IMG/VR virus record: IMGVR_UViG_3300035698_021037
Span: 1 to 64,000 of that record
Length of the DNA: 64,000 nt
Direction: 5' to 3' (one strand)
Source: a virus
The stretch's first letter is position 1; each line of letters begins with the position of its first letter. The notes under the pieces are model-generated. The model was not told the origin of the DNA, did no database searches, and saw nothing but the letters and a program-made list of their open reading frames with translations. Shown one piece after another: positions 34,293 through 43,722 of this stretch. The translations under genes and the position numbers were made by a program.

Positions 34293-35834
34293 TTACGACG
34301 TACACAGGTTCGTTTCTAGCTGAACAGTTAGTAGGTATCCAGAGCTGTCTGGAACGATCCTGACACCTCTACTTCCTGTAAGGCTGAAAGCTGTAGATTC
34401 AATTCCTACGCCGTTGATATCTGTAATGAAACCGTCACAGGCTTCGCACGCCTGTCCGCTAGAAAGCCCATATTCGTCAATAACAATATCCTTACAGGTC
34501 TCTCCACGCCCATAGCCAAGATTCGCATTGATCTCAACCGAGTTATCAGCATCGCTTATGATTAGCTCGCAATTGTAACCCTCGCGAAGAATTACATGAT
34601 CTTTTATGTTACGTGTTTGAAAAAACGTGGTTTCTTCTCCGGCATAAGAACTACTGCTGCCGCATAAAACCGGACATCTTCTTGCGTCATTGGCAAGCGT
34701 AATTCCTGTTACGTAGCTACTTGCCAACGTTTGAATACACGCTGGTTCAACCTCAGAAAACATGTAATAGTATTCGCCATCCGCGAGCGCCGCATACTCT
34801 GAAAGATCGCCTGTCACAAGAAACGCTCGTCCCATAAGGTTGGTAGAGACAGTAACAGACGATACACTGCTTGACGAAGAGCTGCGACTTTCACTACTGG
34901 ACGAAGAACCTAATGGCAAGGAACTCTCTGAAGATGAAGATGAAAAAGAAACAGAACTCATTGAATCGCTACTACTTGATGAGCTCATACTATTGGAGCT
35001 TGAGCTTGAACTAGATAAAGAGGAAGAAGATACTCCAACCCATTCAGCGTCTACGTACTGGGTTTCGCCAAAACAGACGTCTGATAAATCCCGAGTAAAC
35101 GTGAACTCCCACTCTAAAAATCCTGGAGCGTTGGATCTAAAATCAAATTCCAGGCTATTTCCAGCTTTCACAACTCTGTTGAGATACACAGTGTGTAAGG
35201 AGACATCGAATTCAGAATCAATTCCCATGATGAAGCCGGCGTCGACAATACCTCGACCATCAAACGGGAAGGACTGTTCAATGTCAGACGCGTGCTTTGC
35301 TTCAATGTACACCGCGAATATTTTTGTTTTCGCGGCCCCAGTAACAGACATATTGGCGAAATAGTATCGTATTGCGTTGAAATCAGCTACAGATATTTCT
35401 TTGTTGACTGTAAGTCTATGCCACTGCGCAACACCATCTCCGACTATATCCAGGTCATGATTCGTGAAGTCAGATTCCTGCGCACGTATGCGTGTTGTAT
35501 TACCTAGGGGTACCAAGGAGTAAACATAAACAGTGAACCCTATCACAGGCTTTGTGATGTCTTCAGCTGTGAAAGTAACGATTGACGGAACTGAGTTGGA
35601 CCAAACATAATCTGAAATGTTCGGAATTGACGGGTACCTCGTTGTATCGTCGATACAGCCCCAGGGCGATAGCGCCGGCGGATAAGCGTTCCATCCCAGG
35701 CTAAATACTAAAGTGTCTGGCGCTACGTCTGTATGCTCTCCTACCCACGCAGCAGACGACGAGCTTGACGATCCCCGAGTTACAAAGGGATAGTCAATAT
35801 GATCATTCCAGTTGTACCAATCCATACCTGGCAT
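34293..35834 (-). CDS. Fibre-like virion protein with serine tract (paralogue series, member 1)
   Basis: 513 residues. The N-terminus has the W-x(5)-YPF motif (WNDHIDYPF) shared with the next four genes, followed by a short serine run. Residues about 60-260 form a beta-rich domain. A serine tract of about 60 residues (268-328) is encoded by mixed codons. The C-terminal part has GVGIESTAFSLTGSRGV, the shared ING-type strand module (here DINGVGIE). It is probably a tail fibre or baseplate appendage. The ATG overlaps the upstream stop (TAATG). Confidence 0.65.
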   Translation of the reverse strand: MPGMDWYNWNDHIDYPFVTRGSSSSSSAAWVGEHTDVAPDTLVFSLGWNAYPPALSPWGCIDDTTRYPSIPNISDYVWSNSVPSIVTFTAEDITKPVIGFTVYVYSLVPLGNTTRIRAQESDFTNHDLDIVGDGVAQWHRLTVNKEISVADFNAIRYYFANMSVTGAAKTKIFAVYIEAKHASDIEQSFPFDGRGIVDAGFIMGIDSEFDVSLHTVYLNRVVKAGNSLEFDFRSNAPGFLEWEFTFTRDLSDVCFGETQYVDAEWVGVSSSSLSSSSSSSNSMSSSSSSDSMSSVSFSSSSSESSLPLGSSSSSESRSSSSSSVSSVTVSTNLMGRAFLVTGDLSEYAALADGEYYYMFSEVEPACIQTLASSYVTGITLANDARRCPVLCGSSSSYAGEETTFFQTRNIKDHVILREGYNCELIISDADNSVEINANLGYGRGETCKDIVIDEYGLSSGQACEACDGFITDINGVGIESTAFSLTGSRGVRIVPDSSGYLLTVQLETNLCTS

Positions 35835-36583
35835 TAGATATCTTTCTGTCCAACAAAGCTGATCTGCAGACCGTCAGTTGTCGGTATAAGCCTTAAGACC
35901 GTATCGCTGGCTAAGTTATCACCCGCCGTAATTGTGAATCTACCATCAATAGCTTTGATACCGTTAATTGTTCGCAACCCTTGAACACAACCACGTTCTT
36001 TTTCTTCTTCCTCACACAGCTTCCGTAAGTAATAGGGATCACCAACAATATCGAAGCGTATTGTTCCTTCATCCTCTCGTAATACAATACCATCATGGCC
36101 AACAAGAATCACCTCTCCTGTAAATACCGTCCCATCGGCGAGCACAATACTTTTTACACCCGCAGCAGGTTGTGGCGTGACTATAGAAGCGGCAAATTCT
36201 GTTTGAGCCTGTTCAAATTCATGAATACCAGGGATCCAGTTGATTAACGTCTGGAGTTTTTCCCACGTAGAAACAAGCACGCCGGCCGGCCGGGAATAAG
36301 TATCAACGAGCCGTATAAGATCAATCTCATAATTGAATTCAAAAGAGCCTGTCGCAATCTCTCCAGTACCGTCAGAGATAGTGATTTCCACGTTATCGTC
36401 GATCGTTACACGAGATAGAAATTGCCTGTAGCTACCCCCAATAGGGTAGATTCGCGCGTCAATAAATAGGTCTGTAGGAACAGTATCGCCTTCTGTATTA
36501 ATCAACGTAGCCGCATCCGTAAAAGGATACTTGATATACTCCGTCGAGTCTCTCCATTCCTGAAATAGATGTGCGCGAGCCAT
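35834..36583 (-). CDS. Fibre-like virion protein (paralogue series, member 2)
   Basis: 249 residues, the shortest and serine-poor member of the series. EWRDSTEYIKYPFTDAATL at the start and DLFIDARIYPIGG thereafter define the shared N-terminal domain. The C-terminal ~60 residues hold RTINGIKAIDGRFTITAGDN, the shared ING module. It therefore shows the minimal form of the family: N-terminal docking-like domain, beta-rich middle and ING module. GGAGG precedes the ATG. Confidence 0.65.
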   Translation of the reverse strand: MARAHLFQEWRDSTEYIKYPFTDAATLINTEGDTVPTDLFIDARIYPIGGSYRQFLSRVTIDDNVEITISDGTGEIATGSFEFNYEIDLIRLVDTYSRPAGVLVSTWEKLQTLINWIPGIHEFEQAQTEFAASIVTPQPAAGVKSIVLADGTVFTGEVILVGHDGIVLREDEGTIRFDIVGDPYYLRKLCEEEEKERGCVQGLRTINGIKAIDGRFTITAGDNLASDTVLRLIPTTDGLQISFVGQKDI

Positions 36584-36584
36584 C

Positions 36585-38747
36585 TTAGGTGTCCTCCAAA
36601 TACATGCAGTTAAAACTCAACTTACCGCCGCCGCCCGGATCTTCAACAAACTTAATTTTCATACCTCCGTTGTGAATGTAATTTGCTCCGCCACCTAGAG
36701 TAATCACAACAATTTGATCGGAAAAAGCTATTGGTAAATCCGTTGTTTCTGCGGTAACGTCTTCCCACAACAGCGTCGTATAGTTGTACAGTTTAAGCTT
36801 TACGTTATGCCCAATTGGAGCGATGAATAGATATTTAATGCTGATATCTTTACTATCCAAGTCAGGCAGATTATCGAATTCAAATTCCCAATCTATACCT
36901 GGTGACCCGATTACTTCAAATGTAGACGCATACTTCGCGTTATCGCAGTTATACAAATTAGCAATGCGGTTGTCACCGGTTTGAGCTCCCGTATTCACTA
37001 CATAACTCTTAGGCCACATCCATTTGATATCTTCACTAGATTCAGAAGAATCGCTACTGCTGCTATCGCTGCTGTCACTATCGGATGAGCTAAATGAACT
37101 GCTGGAGGAAGAGCTACTGGAGTAAGAACTACTACTTGACGGCATCGGGTCCTGACAGCCCCAGCCAATGTTATCGAATTCTGTATAGCTATCTACAGTA
37201 CCAATACCGAGCAACCCAGGAAGAGCGTCATCTGATAGATTTATTGTGGCGTAAAGAGTATCGAGCGCAGGGTAGTTGTAGACTTGTAATGTAATCTCTG
37301 TCGTTGTTGTTTGTGTAAGAGAAATCTGAATATAATAATCCGTGTCTGGCGCGAAGGATCCTAGAGCAACGTTTGCCGTACGCTCGAATCTAAATCCATA
37401 ACCTAACCCGTTTTCTCCGCCAGAACCTATCTCACTACTTCTATGTCCGATGAATACCTGCTGCATATAGTTTGACCCGTCGTACACTTGTTTCAGCGAT
37501 ATTCCAGCGAACCAGAAATCTGTATCTCCTTTAAAGCTAAAGATGAGAAATCCATTACCATCCGAATCATGGGTATTTATCACACCCTCTAAAATGTGAG
37601 TCCCTGATTTAGGGGCGCTTGCCGAGTGATAAAGACTGAATTGTGGGCCGGCAAAGGATTCACCGGATAGGCGCCGCGAACGCGCTAAGGTCCAATCACC
37701 TGTATTTTGGTCCCAATGCCACGGGATATTTGGAGGATCCCAATCCTCACAAATAAACTGAGCCGACCAGGATGAACTACTAGAGCTGTAGTCAGAGCTA
37801 CTAAATGATGCAGACGACAAAGAAGAACTACTGCTACAGCTTTTAGAAGAATAAGACCCTTCGCATACGTCTGAAGGCGCATAGGGCATCTGAAGAAAAT
37901 CGTCAATAAGATTAGTTTTGTCACAAACGTCAATGAGCCCTAACGGGTAATCCAGAATAATTCCACCACCGCCAACGATAGGAGCTACGCGTAATGGGTC
38001 AGGAAAATCAATCGCTAGTTCTCCATTTTCGTTGGGGATTACACCATTGATGTTCAAAAAAGGTTGCCGCGCACAGCTGTAACTATCCAAGCGACCGCCA
38101 CAATCTCCAGCGTATGTCCGTAGCGTATCCTTAGGATTATCCTCCAGATCAAGACCAACAAGAATGACGTCATGCAAAACACCGTCTATTAATCTTGAGC
38201 CGGATTCTACAAGTACAAGATCCTCTGTGCCTAACAGCGTTATTGAATTCTCGAGTTGATTAGTACCCTGTTCCTTCGTCAACGAGAGAACGGGCGGTAG
38301 AGTGTATGAACGGGCTACGCGAGGCAATAACATCGAAGCGTCCGGCGTATCAAAGCGTAAAGAAAACGCATCATTTTCATCAATACCGGAACCAAACGCT
38401 ACCCAACCGGCGACTCCGTCAGCCAAGGCTTCAATCGCATAGTTACGCCATTTCGTTGGGTTGACGACGGTAATAGCTGCGATAGGGCGAAATATTCCAG
38501 ATGATGCGCCACCGCAGAAAGGATGTTCATTTAGAGCCAAGAAAGTGACGGACACAACTGTAGATGAAACGACAACGGATGAGACGTATAAGTAACGCCC
38601 AAGGCTATCTGGAAAAGAGATATTGCAATCTACGATAATATCATTCGGCAGGAACACGCCGCCATGCCCCGCTAGTGACGCGTTGTCATCAAAGGGATAA
38701 TTCCTATTTTCATTTTTATTGTGCCACTCTTGCCGAATAATCGCCAC
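36585..38747 (-). CDS. Fibre-like virion protein with two serine tracts (member 3)
   Basis: 720 residues from a GTG start (AAAGGAA upstream). EWHNKNENRNYPFDDNASL is the shared N-terminal motif, and LNINGVIPNENGELAI near 235 the shared ING module. A first serine tract (about 296-326) leads to a beta-sandwich-like domain (about 330-535) that resembles a sugar-binding or laminin-like fold (DSDGNGFLIFSFKGD; LQVYNYPALDTL). A second tract (about 536-572) leads to a further beta-rich C-terminal domain. Receptor or surface binding by the two extra domains is likely. Confidence 0.65.
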   Translation of the reverse strand: MAIIRQEWHNKNENRNYPFDDNASLAGHGGVFLPNDIIVDCNISFPDSLGRYLYVSSVVVSSTVVSVTFLALNEHPFCGGASSGIFRPIAAITVVNPTKWRNYAIEALADGVAGWVAFGSGIDENDAFSLRFDTPDASMLLPRVARSYTLPPVLSLTKEQGTNQLENSITLLGTEDLVLVESGSRLIDGVLHDVILVGLDLEDNPKDTLRTYAGDCGGRLDSYSCARQPFLNINGVIPNENGELAIDFPDPLRVAPIVGGGGIILDYPLGLIDVCDKTNLIDDFLQMPYAPSDVCEGSYSSKSCSSSSSLSSASFSSSDYSSSSSSWSAQFICEDWDPPNIPWHWDQNTGDWTLARSRRLSGESFAGPQFSLYHSASAPKSGTHILEGVINTHDSDGNGFLIFSFKGDTDFWFAGISLKQVYDGSNYMQQVFIGHRSSEIGSGGENGLGYGFRFERTANVALGSFAPDTDYYIQISLTQTTTTEITLQVYNYPALDTLYATINLSDDALPGLLGIGTVDSYTEFDNIGWGCQDPMPSSSSSYSSSSSSSSSFSSSDSDSSDSSSSDSSESSEDIKWMWPKSYVVNTGAQTGDNRIANLYNCDNAKYASTFEVIGSPGIDWEFEFDNLPDLDSKDISIKYLFIAPIGHNVKLKLYNYTTLLWEDVTAETTDLPIAFSDQIVVITLGGGANYIHNGGMKIKFVEDPGGGGKLSFNCMYLEDT

Positions 38748-38750
38748 GGT

Positions 38751-40163
38751 CTATTCCTTTTGAAGCGGAGGTAACAATTCAACAGTTTCAGAAATAGCAG
38801 ACGCTGACGTTACTGTGTCGCTTCCACTAATTGTACCTTGTACAGCTAAATTTATAGCTATTGTTGACCCAAGCCTAGATACACCTTCGTCATCATTTCT
38901 AAGCTCTAGCCCAAAAGTATAGCGCATCCAGCGTGTTCCTGCTAGATCTTCTGTAGTTGTAACTATCCACGTATGTCCCCAGATTCCTCCAGGGTCTACC
39001 TGTACAGTTCCAGCGCCATCTGAGGTGAATAACCCGGATTTATCCGAGTAGAGTCCAAGCATGGCGATAGATGGAGACGCGGAGAAGTAAAACCTAATTG
39101 GACCCTTTACATCGCAGGGTTGTGAGTTCGTAGCCATACCCATGACAAGCAACCCGAATCCAGGTTTCGGTATGATTTTTACTACAGCCTTCAAACCTAT
39201 CTCACGCGTAGCTTTCTGAGCCATCCATTCAGCTCGAAGTCTATTATATGTTGTTCGCAGCGCCTGTAACGTATTCGACATGTTTTTAGCACGATTCCAA
39301 AGTCCTTGAAGCGCTAAATACGTTTTGACGTAATCTTCACAGTCACAGCAAGGCCCACAGTCGTTGTGCAGTTTGAGCGCATGATCTACCACTAAAGCAT
39401 TACCACCGGAGTAAAGAGAAGGCCGTTCAATCCAGTAACAATCTTTTGGGATAATCCGCATATCTCCATCTACAGTAGACTGCCCGTTGATGGTGATTAG
39501 GGGCTGCGTGACTCCACTACACGGCTCTTTGTAAACACCAAGCCCTGCTCCGGTTTCGGCCGTGAACTCAACTTTCGTGGGATCACGCACTTCGTCCGTG
39601 TCTTCAAAAGGAATCTCTGGAAGCGCTATTCGTCCACCTTTGGTTTGTCCGGAGAGCGCTACTTCCGCGTTATAGCCACTACTTAACTGAATCTCATCGG
39701 TGAAATCCCATAGCGGTGTGACCAGCTTGTTAACACGCAAAGGCCTACGATAAAAGGTGGAGTCAGTCAGCCGAGCTCCTGCAGGAGATAAAGGGAAAGA
39801 GAAATCCGAGATGCGATCGGTGACGAGCGTAATACGACAAACTTCTGTTCCCTTAATCCATTCAATAACGCTCCACCGGCCATAGGAAGAGTATTTCGAT
39901 ATAACAGATCCCGTCGTACTATCGAAAAGCATGGTATAGTCGGTATCGCGTATCTTGATGTTGTAAGAGCTCCCAGACACGTCAACATGAAGATAATTAA
40001 GTAGCGCTGGATAAACACTGTCGTTTTCGTGCAACAGATAGAAATCAACAACAAGATTTTCCAAGCCAGAGGGGTCGCTAACCTTATTCAGAAAAGGATA
40101 AGGAATGGACATCCTTGAACTAAGAATACCTATAGAAGAGCTTGGAACTGTTGTTATTACCAT
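38751..40163 (-). CDS. Fibre-like virion protein (member 4)
   Basis: 470 residues. The shared N-terminal motif is weaker (SIPYPFLNKVSDPSGLENLVVDFYL). The ING module is at about 225 (ITINGQSTVDGDMRIIPKDC), followed by CGPCCDC, a Cys cluster, and a coiled-coil segment (VKTYLALQGLWNRAKNMSNTLQAL) that could form a trimer. The C-terminal domain is beta-rich. It has no long serine tract. Its ATG overlaps the stop of member 5 (TAATG). Confidence 0.65.
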   Translation of the reverse strand: MVITTVPSSSIGILSSRMSIPYPFLNKVSDPSGLENLVVDFYLLHENDSVYPALLNYLHVDVSGSSYNIKIRDTDYTMLFDSTTGSVISKYSSYGRWSVIEWIKGTEVCRITLVTDRISDFSFPLSPAGARLTDSTFYRRPLRVNKLVTPLWDFTDEIQLSSGYNAEVALSGQTKGGRIALPEIPFEDTDEVRDPTKVEFTAETGAGLGVYKEPCSGVTQPLITINGQSTVDGDMRIIPKDCYWIERPSLYSGGNALVVDHALKLHNDCGPCCDCEDYVKTYLALQGLWNRAKNMSNTLQALRTTYNRLRAEWMAQKATREIGLKAVVKIIPKPGFGLLVMGMATNSQPCDVKGPIRFYFSASPSIAMLGLYSDKSGLFTSDGAGTVQVDPGGIWGHTWIVTTTEDLAGTRWMRYTFGLELRNDDEGVSRLGSTIAINLAVQGTISGSDTVTSASAISETVELLPPLQKE

Positions 40164-41092
40164 TAAGTGCTACAAGGCAGTTCGCCGGTCTTAGACGCAA
40201 TCAAATTCGTTTGCATTTGAGAAATTGCGCCCTGTAACCGCGCCGCCAAGTTCTCCAAAGTTTGTACCTGGTTACCTACATGCTGCATTGCGCGTACAAC
40301 TTCAGCTAACTCATCGCAACCGCAGCAAGGCTTAGAACACTCATCATCAATAGTAATGGCGTTTTCGGCTGCGCTAATGACAACGCATTCCATACCAGCG
40401 AGAATAAAATTACCACTTTCATCAGGAGTTACACCGTTGATGGAAACAATAGGTGTCGCGTCTGAACTGTCAATACATTCACATTCCTGCGAAAGTCCGG
40501 CGCCTTGAATCGCATCAAACTGTATCTGTTGGGTGGCGCCAACCACAGAGTAAGACAATCTGAAGTTCGTTCCCGCTACAAACTGTACATCTCCCTGAAT
40601 AGGATCTGACTGTTCACTACCATTGACGAGGACAATTCCTGTAACCGCGCGAATGTCGGGACGTGTAGCACAAGCTTCAATACGCGCCCCAGTGACGTCG
40701 AATGACCAGCTACCGCTAGGTTGTAGAAGCAAGTTATCTAGAAAACCAAACGTGATCTTACCTATAGAATCACTGAAATCCCCATACCCTCTCAGGGGTA
40801 ACGTCTGGAAATTGACAAAGGTACTAAAGGCTACGCTGACAGATCCAATCGCTGTTCCGTTATATCCTAAAACGACGGTTACGCCTTCGCCAAAGATTGT
40901 AAGAGTTTTTATGTGAAATAGAGTGCTGTCAATCGTATCGTTGGTATGATACGGAAACACTAAGTCCACGAAAAAGTCATCAGGAATCCTAAAGGCTCCC
41001 GTGGTATCATACAAGGTAGCCGCCTCGGACAACGGATAATTACGATTAGCGTTAGTCGTTAACCAACCAGCATTCCAAATATCTGTAGCCAT
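40163..41092 (-). CDS. Fibre-like virion protein (member 5)
   Basis: 309 residues. It shows the clearest shared start, WLTTNANRNYPLSEAATL, followed by IPDDFFVDLVFPY. The ING module (VSINGVTPDESGNFILAG) lies near 215, then CSKPCCGCDE and a coiled coil (VRAMQHVGNQVQTLENLAARL). The Cys cluster plus coiled coil is nearly the same in member 4, so this pair is closest in the family. It ends after the coiled coil, so it may be an adaptor on which longer members are built. Confidence 0.65.
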   Translation of the reverse strand: MATDIWNAGWLTTNANRNYPLSEAATLYDTTGAFRIPDDFFVDLVFPYHTNDTIDSTLFHIKTLTIFGEGVTVVLGYNGTAIGSVSVAFSTFVNFQTLPLRGYGDFSDSIGKITFGFLDNLLLQPSGSWSFDVTGARIEACATRPDIRAVTGIVLVNGSEQSDPIQGDVQFVAGTNFRLSYSVVGATQQIQFDAIQGAGLSQECECIDSSDATPIVSINGVTPDESGNFILAGMECVVISAAENAITIDDECSKPCCGCDELAEVVRAMQHVGNQVQTLENLAARLQGAISQMQTNLIASKTGELPCST

Positions 41093-41110
41093 TGCTAAAG
41101 CTTTCCTTCA

Positions 41111-43012
41111 CTACGATCCCGAATGAGAGGAAGACGAAGAGCTTGAAGATAACGCCGATTCGATGAGATATCCTACGCGCATGATTCCAACTTCGCCCGA
41201 ATATCCATCACTCGCAGCTCTCTTTAATGAGAAGAAAACAACGTCACCCTCTTCAACATCGAACTGTGAGCTTTCGACTTCGATATATTGGTTAGCGGAT
41301 AAGGCGCCACAAAGCTGCGGTTTGATATTTCCAACAAGTTCAGTGTCTGTCAAAGGCAAATTCTTAGCGGTACAGCCCGTAGGCCTGTTAACGGTTCTAT
41401 ATGTGAAATCCATACCAGGTAGCGTGCCGGCCGCTCGCGCCATTACCCAAAACCATACCTTAAGCTTTGGAGAAGTAGGAAGACCACTCCTTGGGATCTC
41501 AACCTTACAACGAAGCTCAGAATCGAAACCAGTAGGCATCCCCAGATAAAATACAGCCTGAATCGTCTGTTCACGAACATTATCCAACCCAACGAGTTCT
41601 ATACCGCCTTCCTTTTGATCCGAACCAGGAATAACGGCGTCAATCGTTACTGTGCCTTGATACCCGGTAGCGACACTTCCGCGAGAGCCACTGATGTTAA
41701 CGTTTGATCCAGGCTTGATCTTTTCAACAACATACCCCTTGTTAGCCGTAAGGCCTGTAAAAGATTTGATGACCAGATCGCCGTCAACGGGTAAAGGAGC
41801 CTCTGAAAGCTCCAGGTCAATATCGAGATAAAGGTCACCGGAAGTAGCTGCGACTCCGCTGCAATTCGTAACCTCTAGCGCAGATCCATCAATGGGTCTC
41901 AAGCTTGTTACTACGGCATCACTTGTTTTGTAAACCATCTTGGTAAACCAGAGTGTCATTGACATCTGACTCAGGTCACCATGACCCGTCATGTAACTCA
42001 ACGGGGGCCCCTCTTCACAGGAACTGCTTGACCAGTAATGGGAGGAGCTGCTACTGGATGAAGATCCGTCTACTCCGCTAGACCAGCTAGAAGATGAGCT
42101 GTCACAAGGCTCAAATTCAGGAGGCCAAGGTCCGTGCCCATAACAGTCTTTCATCCACCAGATACCGTTGATATCAATTATGCAGGTTCCTGCCGCGCCA
42201 AGATCTACGGCATAGCCATTCTGATCAAGATAGACACTTCCGGCGGGTACGGGAGGCCATACGTTTTGTAGTTCGGGATGCATAGCCAGGTTGTACCCAA
42301 ACTTTGCCCCTTCTGGAGCCGTTCCACCAAAAACCGAGTTATCGGCGGGCAACCACCCAGGAACGTTTGGATTGACGTCCAATAAATGATGACGATCGCC
42401 GTATTCAAGACACGCGGCTAGGCCGGCAGGCTGCGCATACAGATCAAATCTATAATGGATATGTCCATCAAGCACATCTTTTGGCATCGGATTGATCAAC
42501 GCCGTGCTGGAATCCATGAGAGTCATCACAAAGACGCCCACAGGAGGGCGTGAGAGCGTCAATGTTCCTGCTGAGGTAGATCCTAGGTAATACTGCCCTG
42601 GAGTAGCTGTAGCCCCGCCCAGGGTCGTGGAGAAGTCAAAATCTTCCAGCAAGCCGGAGAGAATAACATCAGCAGTTGTGGCGCCACTCTTTGAAATGAC
42701 AATTCCAGAGACATACGCGCTATCTGATACGTGAACGATGCCTCCAGTAATCTCCGTAGTTGTGGTGGCCAGCGCTTTTTCATACCTCGCGTCCGTGGAA
42801 TTCCAATAAACTGGATTACCAATCTCCACGTCGGATTTTACAGCGACACTCCTATGATAGAGCGCCTGCCCTTCTGAGATTAACTCCAACATATCTTTCA
42901 GGTAATCCGTACGACCCATCAGCTGAGTCAGCGCACGGTTTGGCGTGGCTTGTCGTACCTGTTCTCCGTCAACTACCAGATCAATTTGATGTTCCCAAGG
43001 CGTTAATGCCAT
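41111..43012 (-). CDS. Virion appendage protein with serine tracts
   Basis: 633 residues. The N-terminus (about 1-200) has PWEHQIDLVVDGEQV and a region rich in short strands (GGIVHVSDSAYVSGIV), as in phage decoration or appendage proteins. An IDINGIWWMKD segment near 280 recalls the ING module of the neighbouring series. A serine/tryptophan tract (about 304-334) and a final serine run flank a C-terminal beta domain (about 340-620). GAGGAT lies before the ATG. Role: probable baseplate or fibre component. Confidence 0.6.
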   Translation of the reverse strand: MALTPWEHQIDLVVDGEQVRQATPNRALTQLMGRTDYLKDMLELISEGQALYHRSVAVKSDVEIGNPVYWNSTDARYEKALATTTTEITGGIVHVSDSAYVSGIVISKSGATTADVILSGLLEDFDFSTTLGGATATPGQYYLGSTSAGTLTLSRPPVGVFVMTLMDSSTALINPMPKDVLDGHIHYRFDLYAQPAGLAACLEYGDRHHLLDVNPNVPGWLPADNSVFGGTAPEGAKFGYNLAMHPELQNVWPPVPAGSVYLDQNGYAVDLGAAGTCIIDINGIWWMKDCYGHGPWPPEFEPCDSSSSSWSSGVDGSSSSSSSSHYWSSSSCEEGPPLSYMTGHGDLSQMSMTLWFTKMVYKTSDAVVTSLRPIDGSALEVTNCSGVAATSGDLYLDIDLELSEAPLPVDGDLVIKSFTGLTANKGYVVEKIKPGSNVNISGSRGSVATGYQGTVTIDAVIPGSDQKEGGIELVGLDNVREQTIQAVFYLGMPTGFDSELRCKVEIPRSGLPTSPKLKVWFWVMARAAGTLPGMDFTYRTVNRPTGCTAKNLPLTDTELVGNIKPQLCGALSANQYIEVESSQFDVEEGDVVFFSLKRAASDGYSGEVGIMRVGYLIESALSSSSSSSSHSGS

Positions 43013-43025
43013 GATTCATCCTCGC

Positions 43026-43712
43026 TTATGTGCAGCGAATTACCCACGCGCAACCAATCTCGTAGTTATCCGCTTTCAGGACCTTATCGACATAGGTGCG
43101 CGCGAAAACCACATCGCTCGCTTGCGTGTTCCACTCCGGTGAAGCGATAAGACCCACACCGAAAACAGCGCTATTATTCGACGCTGAGAAAGGTAGATTG
43201 GATATTGCCCCAAGCGCCCCCTGAGTCGCAGCGTAGAAGGTAACCTGGTTAGAGGAGTATTTTGATCCATCTGAAGCTGCGAGCGCCGGAGAAACGGTCA
43301 AAGGTACTCGAATGACGTCATAAGGATCTGATAACCCGTTGTAGTAGTCGATTCCTCCGCTTCGATCAAACGTTGGAGTCGTAATAGGGTCTGTGGGCAG
43401 CGTGAGATTCTTGAATTCAAAGTACATACTAGCCACCCGGTAATCCTGATCACCGGTTAAACAGGACGCTATAATGTCGGCGCCACTATAGGTGATAAGA
43501 TTAGGCCCGTCCACCATACGGGCAATACGCATTGTCTTAGGATCATAGAGGAAGACACGAACGAAGCCTCGAGACTGTTGCGTCGCTGGAAAGTCATCAA
43601 TAGCGCAGGGTCTAGAGAGAACCCTATTTACGGACCTTCTGTGTTTACGCAGCTCTCTGACGTCTCTGGCAAAGCTTGGAGTCAGGATTTTATCTCGCAG
43701 ATTACTGTTCAT
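43026..43712 (-). CDS. Tail or baseplate structural protein (hypothetical)
   Basis: 228 residues. A basic N-terminal segment (RELRKHRRSVNRVLSRP) precedes a beta-rich body (RGFVRVFLYDPKTMRIARMVDGPN...). The segment GPNLITYSGADIIASCLTG is like those found in tail-appendage proteins, but no family can be named. GAGGG lies upstream of ATG 43712. Its place between baseplate and fibre genes makes a structural role likely. Confidence 0.55.
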   Translation of the reverse strand: MNSNLRDKILTPSFARDVRELRKHRRSVNRVLSRPCAIDDFPATQQSRGFVRVFLYDPKTMRIARMVDGPNLITYSGADIIASCLTGDQDYRVASMYFEFKNLTLPTDPITTPTFDRSGGIDYYNGLSDPYDVIRVPLTVSPALAASDGSKYSSNQVTFYAATQGALGAISNLPFSASNNSAVFGVGLIASPEWNTQASDVVFARTYVDKVLKADNYEIGCAWVIRCT

Positions 43713-43722
43713 TGATAAGCCC

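Noticed and set aside
34840-35364. Plus-strand frame rich in Glu and Leu
   Set aside because: Antisense of a serine tract; serine codons read backwards give Leu, Glu, Asp and Arg.
32704-43012. Diversity-generating retroelement acting on the fibre genes
   Set aside because: No reverse transcriptase or template/variable repeat pair is seen in the window.
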